From Acidimicrobiaceae bacterium (lineage in GTDB: Bacteria; Actinomycetota; Acidimicrobiia; Acidimicrobiales; Ilumatobacteraceae), in contig NZZV01000011.1 of the NCBI GenBank assembly GCA_002698945.1, forward strand, positions 1 through 44,298: a stretch of DNA of 44,298 nucleotides, read 5' to 3'. Positions 11,572 through 19,839 of this stretch are shown here, piece by piece (positions within the stretch are counted from its first letter, which is position 1; every line of letters begins with the position of its first letter). The position numbers and the translations under genes were made by a program. Below the pieces are notes generated by a model. It was given only the letters and a program-made list of their open reading frames with translations. It was not told where the DNA came from and did no database searches.

Positions 11572-12162
11572 TCAGGGTTCGCGGACACGGTGGCGGAGGG
11601 GGACACTGTCGCGTCGCATCGCCACGATCGGGATGTCGGGCGGAGGTGTGGTGCGCCGATAGCGCTCCTGCTCGCCGGGAGCGAGTTCGGCGAACGCGCC
11701 GTCGACCAGATCCCAGTAGCGACGCTCGACCGCCGCCTCGCCCCGATCGCGTGCGGACCGATAGTGCTGGATCGGTTCCGATTGCGGCACGTAGGTGACG
11801 ACCCGTCCCTCGATCGGGCCCGTCACGTCGGTCAGGTCGGTCACGTCGACGCGGTCGTAGTTCCGTTCGCGGGCATCGAGCGCCGGCAGTTCGTCGTCGG
11901 TGATCCAGCCGATCACGCCGTTGGTCGTCTCGTCGGCCGACTGCTCGAGCCCCAACGCCACGATCGTCCACTGCCGGGTCGAGCCGTCGGGTTCGTCGCT
12001 CTCACCGGTGATCGACATCACCCCGTAGTTCCAGCGGCGGCCGTACCCGTTGAGGACCGCCGCGTGGAAGTCGACGCCTCGATGCAGCGGCCGACCGAGC
12101 GTGTGCCCGAACGACTCCGGGCTCACCAGCGACCCGTATCCGAACACCCAGACGCCCGACAT
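11572..12162 (-). CDS. Gamma-glutamylcyclotransferase-like (GGCT/ChaC fold) protein
   Basis: A 196-residue protein with the signature of the gamma-glutamylcyclotransferase fold. It has an N-terminal substrate-binding VFGYGSLV motif (about residues 6-13) and a putative catalytic glutamate in DARERNYDRVDV (about residue 106), the position equivalent to the general acid/base of GGCT enzymes. Members release 5-oxoproline from gamma-glutamyl peptides or amines, and some act on glutathione-like thiols; the substrate here is not readable. Length fits ChaC/GGCT proteins. ATG 12162 is supported by the GYGSL motif right after it and a TAGCGT -10 hexamer 8 nt upstream. It is probably co-transcribed with the SSB-like gene. 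Confidence 0.8.
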   Translation of the reverse strand: MSGVWVFGYGSLVSPESFGHTLGRPLHRGVDFHAAVLNGYGRRWNYGVMSITGESDEPDGSTRQWTIVALGLEQSADETTNGVIGWITDDELPALDARERNYDRVDVTDLTDVTGPIEGRVVTYVPQSEPIQHYRSARDRGEAAVERRYWDLVDGAFAELAPGEQERYRRTTPPPDIPIVAMRRDSVPLRHRVREP

Positions 12163-12170
12163 GCCCGACG

Positions 12171-12176
12171 ACGCTA
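12171..12176 (-). promoter_or_regulatory. -10 element (TAGCGT) of GGCT-like gene
   Basis: TAGCGT on the minus strand, 8 nt before ATG 12162; this predicts a leaderless or nearly leaderless transcript. No clear -35. Confidence 0.5.
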
Positions 12177-12249
12177 TCCGGTCGCCAGGCCGCCGCTCCG
12201 GAGCGAGCCACAGGAACCGATCACGCCGACGAGGCGAGGAGCGAGTTGA

Positions 12250-13314
12250 ATGAAGTCGATGGCGGCGTTCCGACTCGACACCGAACGGCTCACGATCCGA
12301 CCGCTCGCGGCGCGCGACGTGCCCGAGTTCGTGCGCTACCGCAACGTCGACGTCGTCGCACGGTTCCAGGACTGGCCGCTCCCGTACACGGTCGAGATGG
12401 CCGACGAGCTCGTCGCCGACGTCGAACGACTCGGCCGACCGACGCCCGGGCACTGGATCCAGCTGGCCATCGACCACGACCGACACCTGGTGGGCGACAT
12501 CGCCGTGTGGCTCGACGACGAGGGTCAGCTGGCAGCGCTCGGGTACACCGTCGCACCCGAGCAGCAAGGACACAACTTCGCGGTCGAGGCGACCCGCGCG
12601 ATCGTCGAGTGGCTGTTCCTCGAGGCGGGCGCGCACCGGATCACCGCCACGCTCGACCCCGAGAACGTCGCCTCGGCTCGCGTGCTGGAGCGGTGCGGCT
12701 TCGAGTACAACGGCACGGTTCGCTCGTCGGCACTCGTCCGTGGCGAGTGGGCCGACGACACCCGGTTCAGCCTGCTGCGGCCGGCCTGGGACAAGTGGCG
12801 CCACCGCGACGTCGGTCCGCCCGAGTCGATCGAACTGGTCGAGGTCAGCCACGACAACGTACGACGGGTGTGCGAGATCGAAGTGTCGCAGAGCCAGCGG
12901 CGCTTCGTGTCATCGGTGGCGTTCTCGATCGCCGACGCCGCCCACCCGCCGCTCCGCGACGGCGTGGAGGTCCGACCGTGGTACCGGGCGATCGTCGCCG
13001 ACGACCGGATCGCCGGCTTCGTGATGGTGGCGCTCGCCGACGAGGCCCATCCGACGCCGTGTCTGTGGCGCCTCCTCATCGACACCTGGTACCAGCGGCG
13101 CGGCATCGCCCGGCGGACGATCGCGCAGCTCGCGGACGTCCTCGCCGAGCAGGGATGCGACCGGCTCGACGTCAGCTTCGTCGACGAACCCGGCGGGCCG
13201 GAGCGCTTCTACGCGCAGCTCGGCTTCGAACGCACCGGCGTCATCGACGACGACGGCGAGGTGTGGGCGTCAGCCAGTCTCGACGAGATCCGCCGACGCG
13301 TCCGCGCAGCATGA
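12250..13314 (+). CDS. Tandem GNAT acetyltransferase (two fused domains)
   Basis: A 354-residue protein made of two GNAT folds. The first (about residues 8-178) is RimJ/RimL-like: RLDTERLTIRPLAARDVPEF at the start, an acetyl-CoA loop region in YTVAPEQQGHNFAVEATRAI, and the typical ENVASARVLERCGFEYNG. The second (about 195-345) is a spermine/spermidine-type GNAT, with ELVEVSHDNVRRVCEIEVS, RLLIDTWYQRRGIARRTIAQ carrying the Q/RxxG(I)A acetyl-CoA motif, and FYAQLGFERTG. Which substrates are acetylated cannot be told. ATG 12250 is preferred, with ATG 12259 three codons on. Its 3' end overlaps the convergent coaE gene by 74 bp. Confidence 0.87.
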   Translation: MKSMAAFRLDTERLTIRPLAARDVPEFVRYRNVDVVARFQDWPLPYTVEMADELVADVERLGRPTPGHWIQLAIDHDRHLVGDIAVWLDDEGQLAALGYTVAPEQQGHNFAVEATRAIVEWLFLEAGAHRITATLDPENVASARVLERCGFEYNGTVRSSALVRGEWADDTRFSLLRPAWDKWRHRDVGPPESIELVEVSHDNVRRVCEIEVSQSQRRFVSSVAFSIADAAHPPLRDGVEVRPWYRAIVADDRIAGFVMVALADEAHPTPCLWRLLIDTWYQRRGIARRTIAQLADVLAEQGCDRLDVSFVDEPGGPERFYAQLGFERTGVIDDDGEVWASASLDEIRRRVRAA

Positions 13315-13906
13315 GCAGCTGACGCCAGAGTTCGTCGACCTCGCGCCGCAGTGCCGCTTCGTCGCCGGAGTTGTCGACGACGTGGGTCGCACGCGCCAAC
13401 CGCTCCTCACGCGAGATCTGACTGGCGATGCGGTTGCGGGCGTCGGCTTCGTCCATCCCGCGGAACTCGACGAGTCGCTGCACGGCGATCTCCGGGTCGA
13501 TGTCGACGACGATCGTGGCGGCGATGTCGCGGCGTGGGTTCTCGCCGAGCAGGGGGAAGTCGAGCACGACGATGCGATCGGTGTGCCGCTGCGCCTCGAT
13601 CTGGCGTCTGATCTCGTCCTGCATCGCGGGGTGGACGATGCCGTTGAGGTCGGCGAGGGCCTGCTTGGCCTCGGGCGAGTCGCCGAAAACGACCGCAGCG
13701 ACGGCCGCTCGATCGAGCGAACCGTCGCTGCGGATGATCTGATCACCGAACCGCTCGGCCATGCGGTCGAGCACCGGCGAACCGGGCGACTGCAGGTCGC
13801 GCGCGATCTGGTCGGCGTCGACGATGATCGCACCGCGCTCGGCCAACAGCGCCGAGACGGTGGATTTGCCCGCGCCGATCCCCCCGGTCAGGCCGACCAG
13901 GAGCAT
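13241..13906 (-). CDS. coaE: Dephospho-CoA kinase
   Basis: CoaE phosphorylates the 3'-hydroxyl of dephospho-CoA, the last step of coenzyme A synthesis. The 221-residue product starts with the P-loop VGLTGGIGAGKSTVSALLAE (about 4-23) and has the family's DADQIARDLQSPGSPVLDRM. Further on it has NGIVHPAMQDEIRRQIE, the conserved DFPLLGEN region and the lid sequence RNRIASQISREERLARA. The last ~25 residues (RGRVGGSRRDWLTPTPRRRRR) are a basic tail absent from typical homologues; it coincides exactly with the overlap with the convergent GNAT gene, so it probably arose by loss of an earlier stop. It lies 14 nt downstream of rpsA, the conserved actinobacterial rpsA-coaE order, and is likely co-transcribed. 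Confidence 0.94.
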   Translation of the reverse strand: MLLVGLTGGIGAGKSTVSALLAERGAIIVDADQIARDLQSPGSPVLDRMAERFGDQIIRSDGSLDRAAVAAVVFGDSPEAKQALADLNGIVHPAMQDEIRRQIEAQRHTDRIVVLDFPLLGENPRRDIAATIVVDIDPEIAVQRLVEFRGMDEADARNRIASQISREERLARATHVVDNSGDEAALRREVDELWRQLLMLRGRVGGSRRDWLTPTPRRRRR

Positions 13907-13920
13907 CGGGCGAACGGGCC

Positions 13921-15261
13921 TCAGGCCTCGTCGGCGGGGGCTGCTTCGCCCTCGTCGGCGGGGGCTGATTCGCCCTCGGCGGGAGCCGACTCGTCGCCGG
14001 CATCGGCCGACTCGAACTCGGCCCAGGCGGCCTCGACCTCTTCGCTGGCGGCCCAGTTGCCCTCTTCGTCCACCTCGAAGTGCTCGGTGTACTCGGGGGC
14101 GAGCTCGCCACCCTCGGCGGCCTGCTTGATCGACAGCGAGATGCGGCGACGCTGCAGGTCGAGATCGATGATCTTGACCCAGAGTTCCTCACCCGGCGTG
14201 ACGACCTGCTCGGGCGAGTCGACGTGGTGCGCCGACATCTCCGAGATGTGGACGAGCCCCTCGATGCCGTCGCCCACCTGGACGAACGCACCGAACTGGA
14301 CGAGCTTGGTGACCCGGCCGTAGACGAGCTGACCGACCTCGTGGGTCTCGGCGAACTCCTGCCACGGGTCGGCCTGGGTGGCCTTGAGCGACAGCGAGAT
14401 GCGCTCGCGACTGAAGTCGACGTCGAGCACCTGGACCTTCACGGGGTCGCCGACGGCGACGACCGAGCCGGGGTGGTCGACGTGCTTCCACGACAGCTCG
14501 CTGACGTGGATCAGGCCGTCCATGCCGCCCAGGTCGACGAACGCGCCGAAGCTGACGACCGACGACACGGTGCCCTCGCGGACCTCGCCGATCTTCAGGT
14601 TGTTGAGGAAGCTGTCGCGGGTCTCCTTCTGGGTCTCTTCCAGGTAGGCGCGACGTGAGAGCACGACGTTGTTGCGGTTCTTGTCGAGTTCGATGATCTT
14701 GGCCTGGACCGTCGTGCCGATGTACGGCGCCAGATCGCGGACCCGACGCAGCTCGACGAGCGAGGCGGGCAGGAAGCCACGCAGGCCGATGTCGACGATG
14801 AGGCCGCCCTTGACGACCTCGATGACCGGACCCTCGACGATCTCGTCGGCTTCCTTCTTGGCCTCGATGTCGCCCCAGGCGCGCTCGTACTGGGCACGCT
14901 TCTTGGAGAGGACCAGCCGGCCTTCCTTGTCTTCCTTGGTGAGGACCAGCGCCTCGACCTGCTCGCCCATGCTGACGACCTCGGACGGGTCGACGTCGTT
15001 GCGGATGCTCAGCTCACGGCTCGGGATCACGCCCTCGCTCTTGTAGCCGATGTCGAGCAGCACCTCGTCCTTGTCGATCTTGACGACGGTGCCGTGCACG
15101 AGCTCACCGTCTTCGACTTCGACGATCGTGCCGTCGATGGCGTCGGCGAAGCTCATGCCGAGGTCGTTCGAGACGACCTCACGCGGTGTGTAGTTGCCCT
15201 CTTCGTCGAAGGTCCCGAAGTTGGGATCGGTGGCGGGCTCGGTGGTAGTGGTATCGGACAA
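13921..15261 (-). CDS. rpsA: 30S ribosomal protein S1 (four S1 domains)
   Basis: S1 binds mRNA on the 30S subunit. The 446-residue product has four S1 OB folds (about residues 52-121, 139-204, 225-292, 309-378), the last two being the best-conserved pair (SFGAFVDLGGMDGLIHVSE and QFGAFVQVGDGIEGLVHISE). A long acidic Ala/Glu/Asp tail follows. Four domains rather than the six of Proteobacteria is normal for Actinobacteria. The start is taken as TTG 15261 (product MSDTTTTEPATDP...) because no ATG or GTG fits before the conserved region and homologues begin with a similar acidic Thr-rich segment; there is no clear Shine-Dalgarno. A ~75-nt leader containing a direct repeat precedes it. coaE follows at 14 nt. 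Confidence 0.95.
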   Translation of the reverse strand: MSDTTTTEPATDPNFGTFDEEGNYTPREVVSNDLGMSFADAIDGTIVEVEDGELVHGTVVKIDKDEVLLDIGYKSEGVIPSRELSIRNDVDPSEVVSMGEQVEALVLTKEDKEGRLVLSKKRAQYERAWGDIEAKKEADEIVEGPVIEVVKGGLIVDIGLRGFLPASLVELRRVRDLAPYIGTTVQAKIIELDKNRNNVVLSRRAYLEETQKETRDSFLNNLKIGEVREGTVSSVVSFGAFVDLGGMDGLIHVSELSWKHVDHPGSVVAVGDPVKVQVLDVDFSRERISLSLKATQADPWQEFAETHEVGQLVYGRVTKLVQFGAFVQVGDGIEGLVHISEMSAHHVDSPEQVVTPGEELWVKIIDLDLQRRRISLSIKQAAEGGELAPEYTEHFEVDEEGNWAASEEVEAAWAEFESADAGDESAPAEGESAPADEGEAAPADEA

Positions 15262-15281
15262 GGAATGGACTGCTTTCGAAA

Positions 15282-15305
15282 CGGACAGATGAGACGGACA
15301 GATGA
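15282..15305 (-). repeat. Direct repeat in rpsA 5' leader
   Basis: Two perfect 11-bp copies of CGGACAGATGA (15282-15292, 15295-15305; minus-strand TCATCTGTCCG) with a 13-bp period lie in the rpsA leader, 20-44 nt upstream of the TTG. They may be part of an mRNA site for S1 autoregulation (inference). Confidence 0.6.
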
Positions 15306-15344
15306 CTGTTTTGGGCGCGCCGGAAGGCCCGGACGCAGGCGACC

Positions 15345-15374
15345 ATGCTAGCAGGACGTCCGCCGAGGCGGTCA
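15345..15374 (-). promoter_or_regulatory. rpsA: Putative rpsA promoter
   Basis: On the minus strand, GTGACC (15374-15369) as -35, an 18-nt spacer and TAGCAT (15350-15345) as -10. This gives a 5' leader of about 75 nt, in contrast with the leaderless promoters common in this window. Confidence 0.5.
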
Positions 15375-15408
15375 CGGCGAAATTCGCACCGGGGACGGCG
15401 CGGTTCGA

Positions 15409-16134
15409 TCAGCGGCGCGTCGCGATGACCAGGAACTCCGCCGTGTCGACGGACGGTTCGGCTCGGCGGTAGGCACCGGGTTCGACCGAGTCGATCGAAT
15501 CGACCGTCAGGTCGACCAGTTCGCACAGCAGCCGCAACTCGCGCGGGGTGTAGCAGCCGGTCCACAGGCTGGTCTCGGTCGTCGATCCGGCCTCGTCGCG
15601 GATCTCGGTCCGCTCATGGTTCACACCGGTGTCGGCGTCGAAGTCGGCACCTTCCCAGTGCTTCATCACGAAGTACGAACTGAAGGCGCTGAGCGCGAGC
15701 CGCCCACCAGGACGCAGGGTGCGTGCGATCCCGGCGAGCACGGTCCGGTCGTGACCGTCGGCGGTCATCAAACCGAACGCTCCCTGGCACAGGCAGATGG
15801 CCGCATCGAAACTGCCGGCGAGATCGTCACGCTCCACCAGGTGGCGGGCGTCCATGCGCTCGAAGGTTGCGCCGGACGGCGCCCCCTCCTTCGCGAGGTC
15901 GACGAACCGTTGGCTGACGTCGACGCCATGGGTCGCGATACCGCGTTCGGCCAGCTCGTAAGCGTGACGACCCGGGCCACAGCCGACGTCGAGCACTCGC
16001 ATGCCGGGCTCGAGACCGAGTTCGGCGACGAGGAAGTCGATCTCCTGACGGGTGCCCTTCGTGAACGAGTACCGCAGATAGGCGGCGCCGAGGTGGTCGG
16101 CGACGTCTTCGAACCAGTGATCGCGCTCAGGCAT
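15409..16134 (-). CDS. Class I SAM-dependent methyltransferase
   Basis: A 241-residue protein with the SAM-binding motif MRVLDVGCGPGRHAYELAER (about 45-64), motif II-like GVDVSQRFVDLAK, an acidic DAAICLCQGAFGLM (motif III/IV region) and the post-motif LRPGGRLALSAFSSYF. It belongs to the broad Methyltransf_11/25 type; the substrate is not readable from sequence. ATG 16134 overlaps the last 8 nt of the upstream ATPase gene, so it is translationally coupled to the iron ABC transporter operon. It may therefore modify a small molecule or protein linked to that operon (inference), or be a passenger. Confidence 0.8.
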   Translation of the reverse strand: MPERDHWFEDVADHLGAAYLRYSFTKGTRQEIDFLVAELGLEPGMRVLDVGCGPGRHAYELAERGIATHGVDVSQRFVDLAKEGAPSGATFERMDARHLVERDDLAGSFDAAICLCQGAFGLMTADGHDRTVLAGIARTLRPGGRLALSAFSSYFVMKHWEGADFDADTGVNHERTEIRDEAGSTTETSLWTGCYTPRELRLLCELVDLTVDSIDSVEPGAYRRAEPSVDTAEFLVIATRR

Positions 16135-17149
16135 CGAGCACGACCGGGTGGTGTCCGGGCCGCAGGCTCGCCCGGACGGCGGCGCCGACCTCGACCGGTT
16201 CGAGGTGGTTGCGCAACGACTTGACCCGGGCGCCGTGGGCGAGCCGAACGGTGTAGCACCAGACCGTGCCGCGGAACTCGGCATGCTCGACGACCGCACC
16301 GTCGCCGGGTTGGAGCACGATGTCGTCGGGGCGCAGCATCAGCGAGCGATCGGCCGCCGCGACCAGTGACGGGTCGAGATCGGCCGCGAGGCCGGTGACG
16401 TCGCCGGCTTCCGCGGTCGGCACGTAGCTCGCCTCTCCCATGAACGAGGCGACGAAACGGTCGACGGGCCGGTGGAACACCTCGACCGGCGTGCCGACCT
16501 GGACGATGCGACCGGCACGCAGGACGGCGATCCGGTCGCCGACGGCGAGGGCGTCGTGCTGATCGTGGGTGACGAACACCGCCGGGGTGCGGGTCGACCG
16601 CAGGATCGCCACGACGTCGTCGCGGACTCGCGCCCTCAGGTTGGTGTCGAGGCTCGCGAACGGCTCGTCCAGCAGCATCAGGTCGGGCTTGGGAGCCAGC
16701 GCCCGGGCGAGCGCGACCCGTTGACGCTCCCCGCCCGACAGCTCGTGCGGGAACCGCTCCGCGTACTCGGTCATGCCGACGAGTTCGAGCATCTCGGCCG
16801 CACGGGTCGATGACGTCTCGTCGCGGACACCGAACGCCACGTTGTCGGCGACGGAGAGGTGCGGGAACAGGGCGTGTTCCTGGAACACCAGCCCGACCCG
16901 TCGCCGCTCCGGCGGGAGCTGCACCCGGCCGTCGTCGACGACGCGATCGCCGAGTCGGATGGTGCCGGCGTCGATCGGGTGGATCCCGGCGATCGCCCGC
17001 AGGAGTGTCGATTTACCGCACCCGCTCGGTCCGACGAGCGCCAGCACCTCGTGATCGGCGAGGTCGATCGTCACGTCGTCGAGCGCGACGACCTGCCGGT
17101 GCAGCCGGCCGAAGCGTTTGGTCACGTGATCGAATTGCAGTGCCGTCAT
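16127..17149 (-). CDS. fbpC: Ferric-iron-type ABC transporter ATP-binding protein
   Basis: The 340-residue ATPase energises the adjacent permease. Motifs: Walker A GPSGCGKST (about 40-48), Q-loop VFQEHALFPHLSV, signature LSGGERQR (about 137-144), Walker B LMLLDEP (about 157-163), D-loop SLDTNLR, and switch His in VFVTHDQHDA. Residues about 240-340 form a TOBE-like regulatory domain (LMLRPDDIVLQ). This layout is that of FbpC/AfuC/PotA-type importers; the FutA/FbpA-like binding protein two genes upstream points to Fe3+. It starts 21 nt after the permease stop and overlaps the methyltransferase start. Confidence 0.88.
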   Translation of the reverse strand: MTALQFDHVTKRFGRLHRQVVALDDVTIDLADHEVLALVGPSGCGKSTLLRAIAGIHPIDAGTIRLGDRVVDDGRVQLPPERRRVGLVFQEHALFPHLSVADNVAFGVRDETSSTRAAEMLELVGMTEYAERFPHELSGGERQRVALARALAPKPDLMLLDEPFASLDTNLRARVRDDVVAILRSTRTPAVFVTHDQHDALAVGDRIAVLRAGRIVQVGTPVEVFHRPVDRFVASFMGEASYVPTAEAGDVTGLAADLDPSLVAAADRSLMLRPDDIVLQPGDGAVVEHAEFRGTVWCYTVRLAHGARVKSLRNHLEPVEVGAAVRASLRPGHHPVVLDA

Positions 17150-17170
17150 CGGGGAACTCCGGCGGTCAAG

Positions 17171-18802
17171 CTATCCGGGTCGTTCCAGCCGTCGCGAGAG
17201 CAGGGCGACGGGGACCAGCGCGACGACGATGATCGACAGCGCCGGAAGGGCCGCCTGTTCGTATCTGGACTCCGACGCCAGGTTGTAGACCCACACCGGC
17301 AGGGTCTCGAACCCGAACGGGCGCAACAGCAGCACGATCGGCAGTTCCTTGAGCGCGTCGACGCCGACCAGGATCGCCGCCGACAACAGCGACGCCTTCG
17401 ACAGCGGCAGGTGGACCCGTCGGACCGTCGCCATCGGCGTGGCGCCGAGCGAACGGGCCGATGCCGTCATCTCCTCCGACACCTGCCCGAGTCCGGATTC
17501 GACGGCACCGAGTCCGGGCGCCAGGAACCGGATCACGTAGGCGTACACCAGCACCAGCAGCGAACCGGTCGCGACCGCTCCTGGGAGGTCGAGTCCGAAC
17601 GACTCGAGGACCTCGTCGGCTCCGACGACGGCGAGCAGCACGCCCATCCCGACGACCGGGCCGGGCACCGCGTAGCCGATCGCCACCGCACGGGCCGCGA
17701 CGCCGGTCATCCGCCGACTCCCGAACCGCTGGGCGTTCGCCACCACGACGGCGACCAGCAGGCACACGGCGACCGTGATCGCCATCAACTGGAGCGAGTT
17801 GGCGAGGTACTCGGGGAACGCGTCGAGCAGCGGTGTCCCTTGCCCACCCGTCTGCTCCCGCACCGCCCAGACGACGAGCTGCAGGACCGGGCCGGCGAAC
17901 GCGACGAGGACGACGCCGCCGCACACCGCGGTCGCAGCCGCCGCCCGCCATCCCGACAGCACCCGACGCTCGAGACCGGCACCGGCACCGCCGCTCTGGC
18001 CGTACCGTGCCCGACCGCGGGCGATCCGCTCGATCGCGATCGCGACGAGCGCGAACGCCAACACCACCGTGGCGATCTCGGCGGCCGCGTCGCGGTCGTA
18101 GGTGCCACGCCAGATCCGGAACACCCCGACCGACACCGTGTCGACGCCGAAGTACTGGACCGTCGCGAAGTCGGTCAGGGTCTCCATCATCACGACGGCG
18201 GCGCCGGCCGCGATCGCGGGTCGCACGAGTGGCAGCACGACCCGACGCGCCGCCTCGGTCGGACCGGCGCCCAAGATCCGCGCCGCGAAGTACGCGCCAC
18301 CCGCCTGATCGCGGAGGGCGGCCCGGGCGAGCAGGTAGGTGTACGGATACAGCACCAGCGTGAACGCGATCGTCGCGCCCCAGATCGACTCGATGTCGGG
18401 GAACCAGGCGTCGGCGCCGAACCAGCTGCGCCACTGATCCTGCACGGGTCCGGTCGGCCCGAGCGTGGCGAGGGTGAGGAAGCCGAGGATGTAGCTCGGC
18501 ATCGCGAGCGGCAGGATCAGCATCCAGCCGAAGACGCGCACGCCCGGGAACCGATACGCCGACACCAGCCACGCCAGCCCGGTGCCGAGCACCGTCGAGC
18601 AGACGCCGACGCCGGCCAGCAACAGCGCGGTGTCGACGATCTCGCCGGGCAGACGTGTCGCCCACTGCTGCGACCAGACGTCGGTCCGCGGTGTCAGGAT
18701 GCTCGTCGCGAGCATCCCCACCGGGATCACCACGAGCGCGGCGATCACGACCGAGGTCCACGACCACCCGCTCCGGGAGGTCGGCCGACGAAACGCGATC
18801 AC
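17171..18802 (-). CDS. fbpB: Ferric-iron-type ABC transporter permease, two fused membrane modules
   Basis: The 543-residue integral membrane protein has about 12 transmembrane helices arranged as two homologous BPD_transp_1 modules, the normal FbpB/SfuB organisation. Each module has an EAA loop for contact with the ATPase: AARRVVLPLVRPAIAAGAA (first half, about residue 210) and ASARSLGATPMATVRRVHLP (second half, about residue 450). The start is GTG 18802, 16 nt after the stop of the binding-protein gene. It would form the translocation path for iron released by the lipoprotein next door. Substrate assignment rests on the neighbour rather than on the permease itself. Confidence 0.88.
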   Translation of the reverse strand: MIAFRRPTSRSGWSWTSVVIAALVVIPVGMLATSILTPRTDVWSQQWATRLPGEIVDTALLLAGVGVCSTVLGTGLAWLVSAYRFPGVRVFGWMLILPLAMPSYILGFLTLATLGPTGPVQDQWRSWFGADAWFPDIESIWGATIAFTLVLYPYTYLLARAALRDQAGGAYFAARILGAGPTEAARRVVLPLVRPAIAAGAAVVMMETLTDFATVQYFGVDTVSVGVFRIWRGTYDRDAAAEIATVVLAFALVAIAIERIARGRARYGQSGGAGAGLERRVLSGWRAAAATAVCGGVVLVAFAGPVLQLVVWAVREQTGGQGTPLLDAFPEYLANSLQLMAITVAVCLLVAVVVANAQRFGSRRMTGVAARAVAIGYAVPGPVVGMGVLLAVVGADEVLESFGLDLPGAVATGSLLVLVYAYVIRFLAPGLGAVESGLGQVSEEMTASARSLGATPMATVRRVHLPLSKASLLSAAILVGVDALKELPIVLLLRPFGFETLPVWVYNLASESRYEQAALPALSIIVVALVPVALLSRRLERPG

Positions 18803-18818
18803 GGGCGAGGAGTTCCGA

Positions 18819-19832
18819 TCAGCCGTAGCCGGCTTCGTCCATCAGCCGCACGGCGTCGGGGTTGAGCGCACCGAACACCGACGCCTGCAGCGGGTCGCGC
18901 ACGAAGTCGACGCCGAACCGTTCGACGAGCACCTCGTCGGGCGGGACGTCGGGATTGGCCGGGAACTCGTGGTTGCCGCCGATCAGCACCTGCTGGCCAT
19001 CGGTCGCGAGCCACTCGAGGAACGCAACGGCGTCCTCCGGGTGGCTCGAGTGCGTCGTGACCCCGCCACCCGACACGTTGACGTGGGTGCCGCGGTCGTC
19101 CTGGTTGGCCCAGATCAACTCGACGTTGAAGTCGGGGTTCTCGTCGTACTCGCGAGCGAGGTAGTAGTGGTTCGTGACGCCGACCTCGCACAGGCCGTCG
19201 TTGACCGCCTCGAGGATCAACACGTCGTTGCCCATGATGTCGGCGTTGGCCGCCCACCCCTCGACGATCTCGAGCGCCCCGTCGTACCCGTGGTGCTCGA
19301 TCAAGCTCGCGACGAGCGACTGCTGATAGACGTTCGACGCGTTGCGCATGCAGACCCGGTCGGCCCACTCCGGCTCGGCCAGTTCCTCGTAGGTGGTCGG
19401 AAGGTCGTCGACCGCGATCTCGTCGGGGTTGTAGACGATGGTGCGCGCCCGGACGGTCAGCCCGTACCAGAGCCCGTCGGGGTCGCTCAGCTCGGCCGGG
19501 ATCGCGGACGCCAGGACGTCGGAGTCGATCGGCTGGAACAGGCCGTCCGCCGCCGCAGCGGCGAGGTTGCCGGCGTCGACGGTGATGTAGGCGTCGGCAT
19601 CGGTCTCGTCGCCCTCGGCCGCGATCCGCTCGCGTAGTTCGGCGTCGTTGCCGGTGAGGAAGTCGACCTCGATGCCGGTTTCCTCGGTGAACTGCTCGAA
19701 CGCGGCCTCGATGCCGTAGTGGCGCCCGCTGTAGACGCGCAGGACGTCGTCGTCGCCACCGCACCCGGCAGCGGCGACGCCGACCGCGGCGAGGAGCGGC
19801 AGGGCGAGGCGACGTGTGGTTCGGGGGGTCAT
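18819..19832 (-). CDS. fbpA: Ferric-iron-binding lipoprotein of ABC transporter (FutA/FbpA-like)
   Basis: A 337-residue extracytoplasmic solute-binding protein. The signal peptide ends in a lipobox with Cys at about residue 24 (VAAAGCGG), so it is membrane-anchored. Two metal-ligand regions of the FutA/FbpA family are clear: VYSGRHYG (about 33-40) and the tyrosine pair in TNHYYLARE (about 220-228). Such proteins bind unchelated Fe3+ through Tyr and His. ATG 19832 is chosen because it sits 8 nt after the upstream fusion-enzyme stop and 5 nt after a TAGGAG Shine-Dalgarno. Operon order: fusion enzyme, binding protein, permease, ATPase, methyltransferase. Binding of an iron chelate instead of free iron is possible given the fusion enzyme. 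Confidence 0.9.
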   Translation of the reverse strand: MTPRTTRRLALPLLAAVGVAAAGCGGDDDVLRVYSGRHYGIEAAFEQFTEETGIEVDFLTGNDAELRERIAAEGDETDADAYITVDAGNLAAAAADGLFQPIDSDVLASAIPAELSDPDGLWYGLTVRARTIVYNPDEIAVDDLPTTYEELAEPEWADRVCMRNASNVYQQSLVASLIEHHGYDGALEIVEGWAANADIMGNDVLILEAVNDGLCEVGVTNHYYLAREYDENPDFNVELIWANQDDRGTHVNVSGGGVTTHSSHPEDAVAFLEWLATDGQQVLIGGNHEFPANPDVPPDEVLVERFGVDFVRDPLQASVFGALNPDAVRLMDEAGYG

Positions 19833-19839
19833 GGAACTC

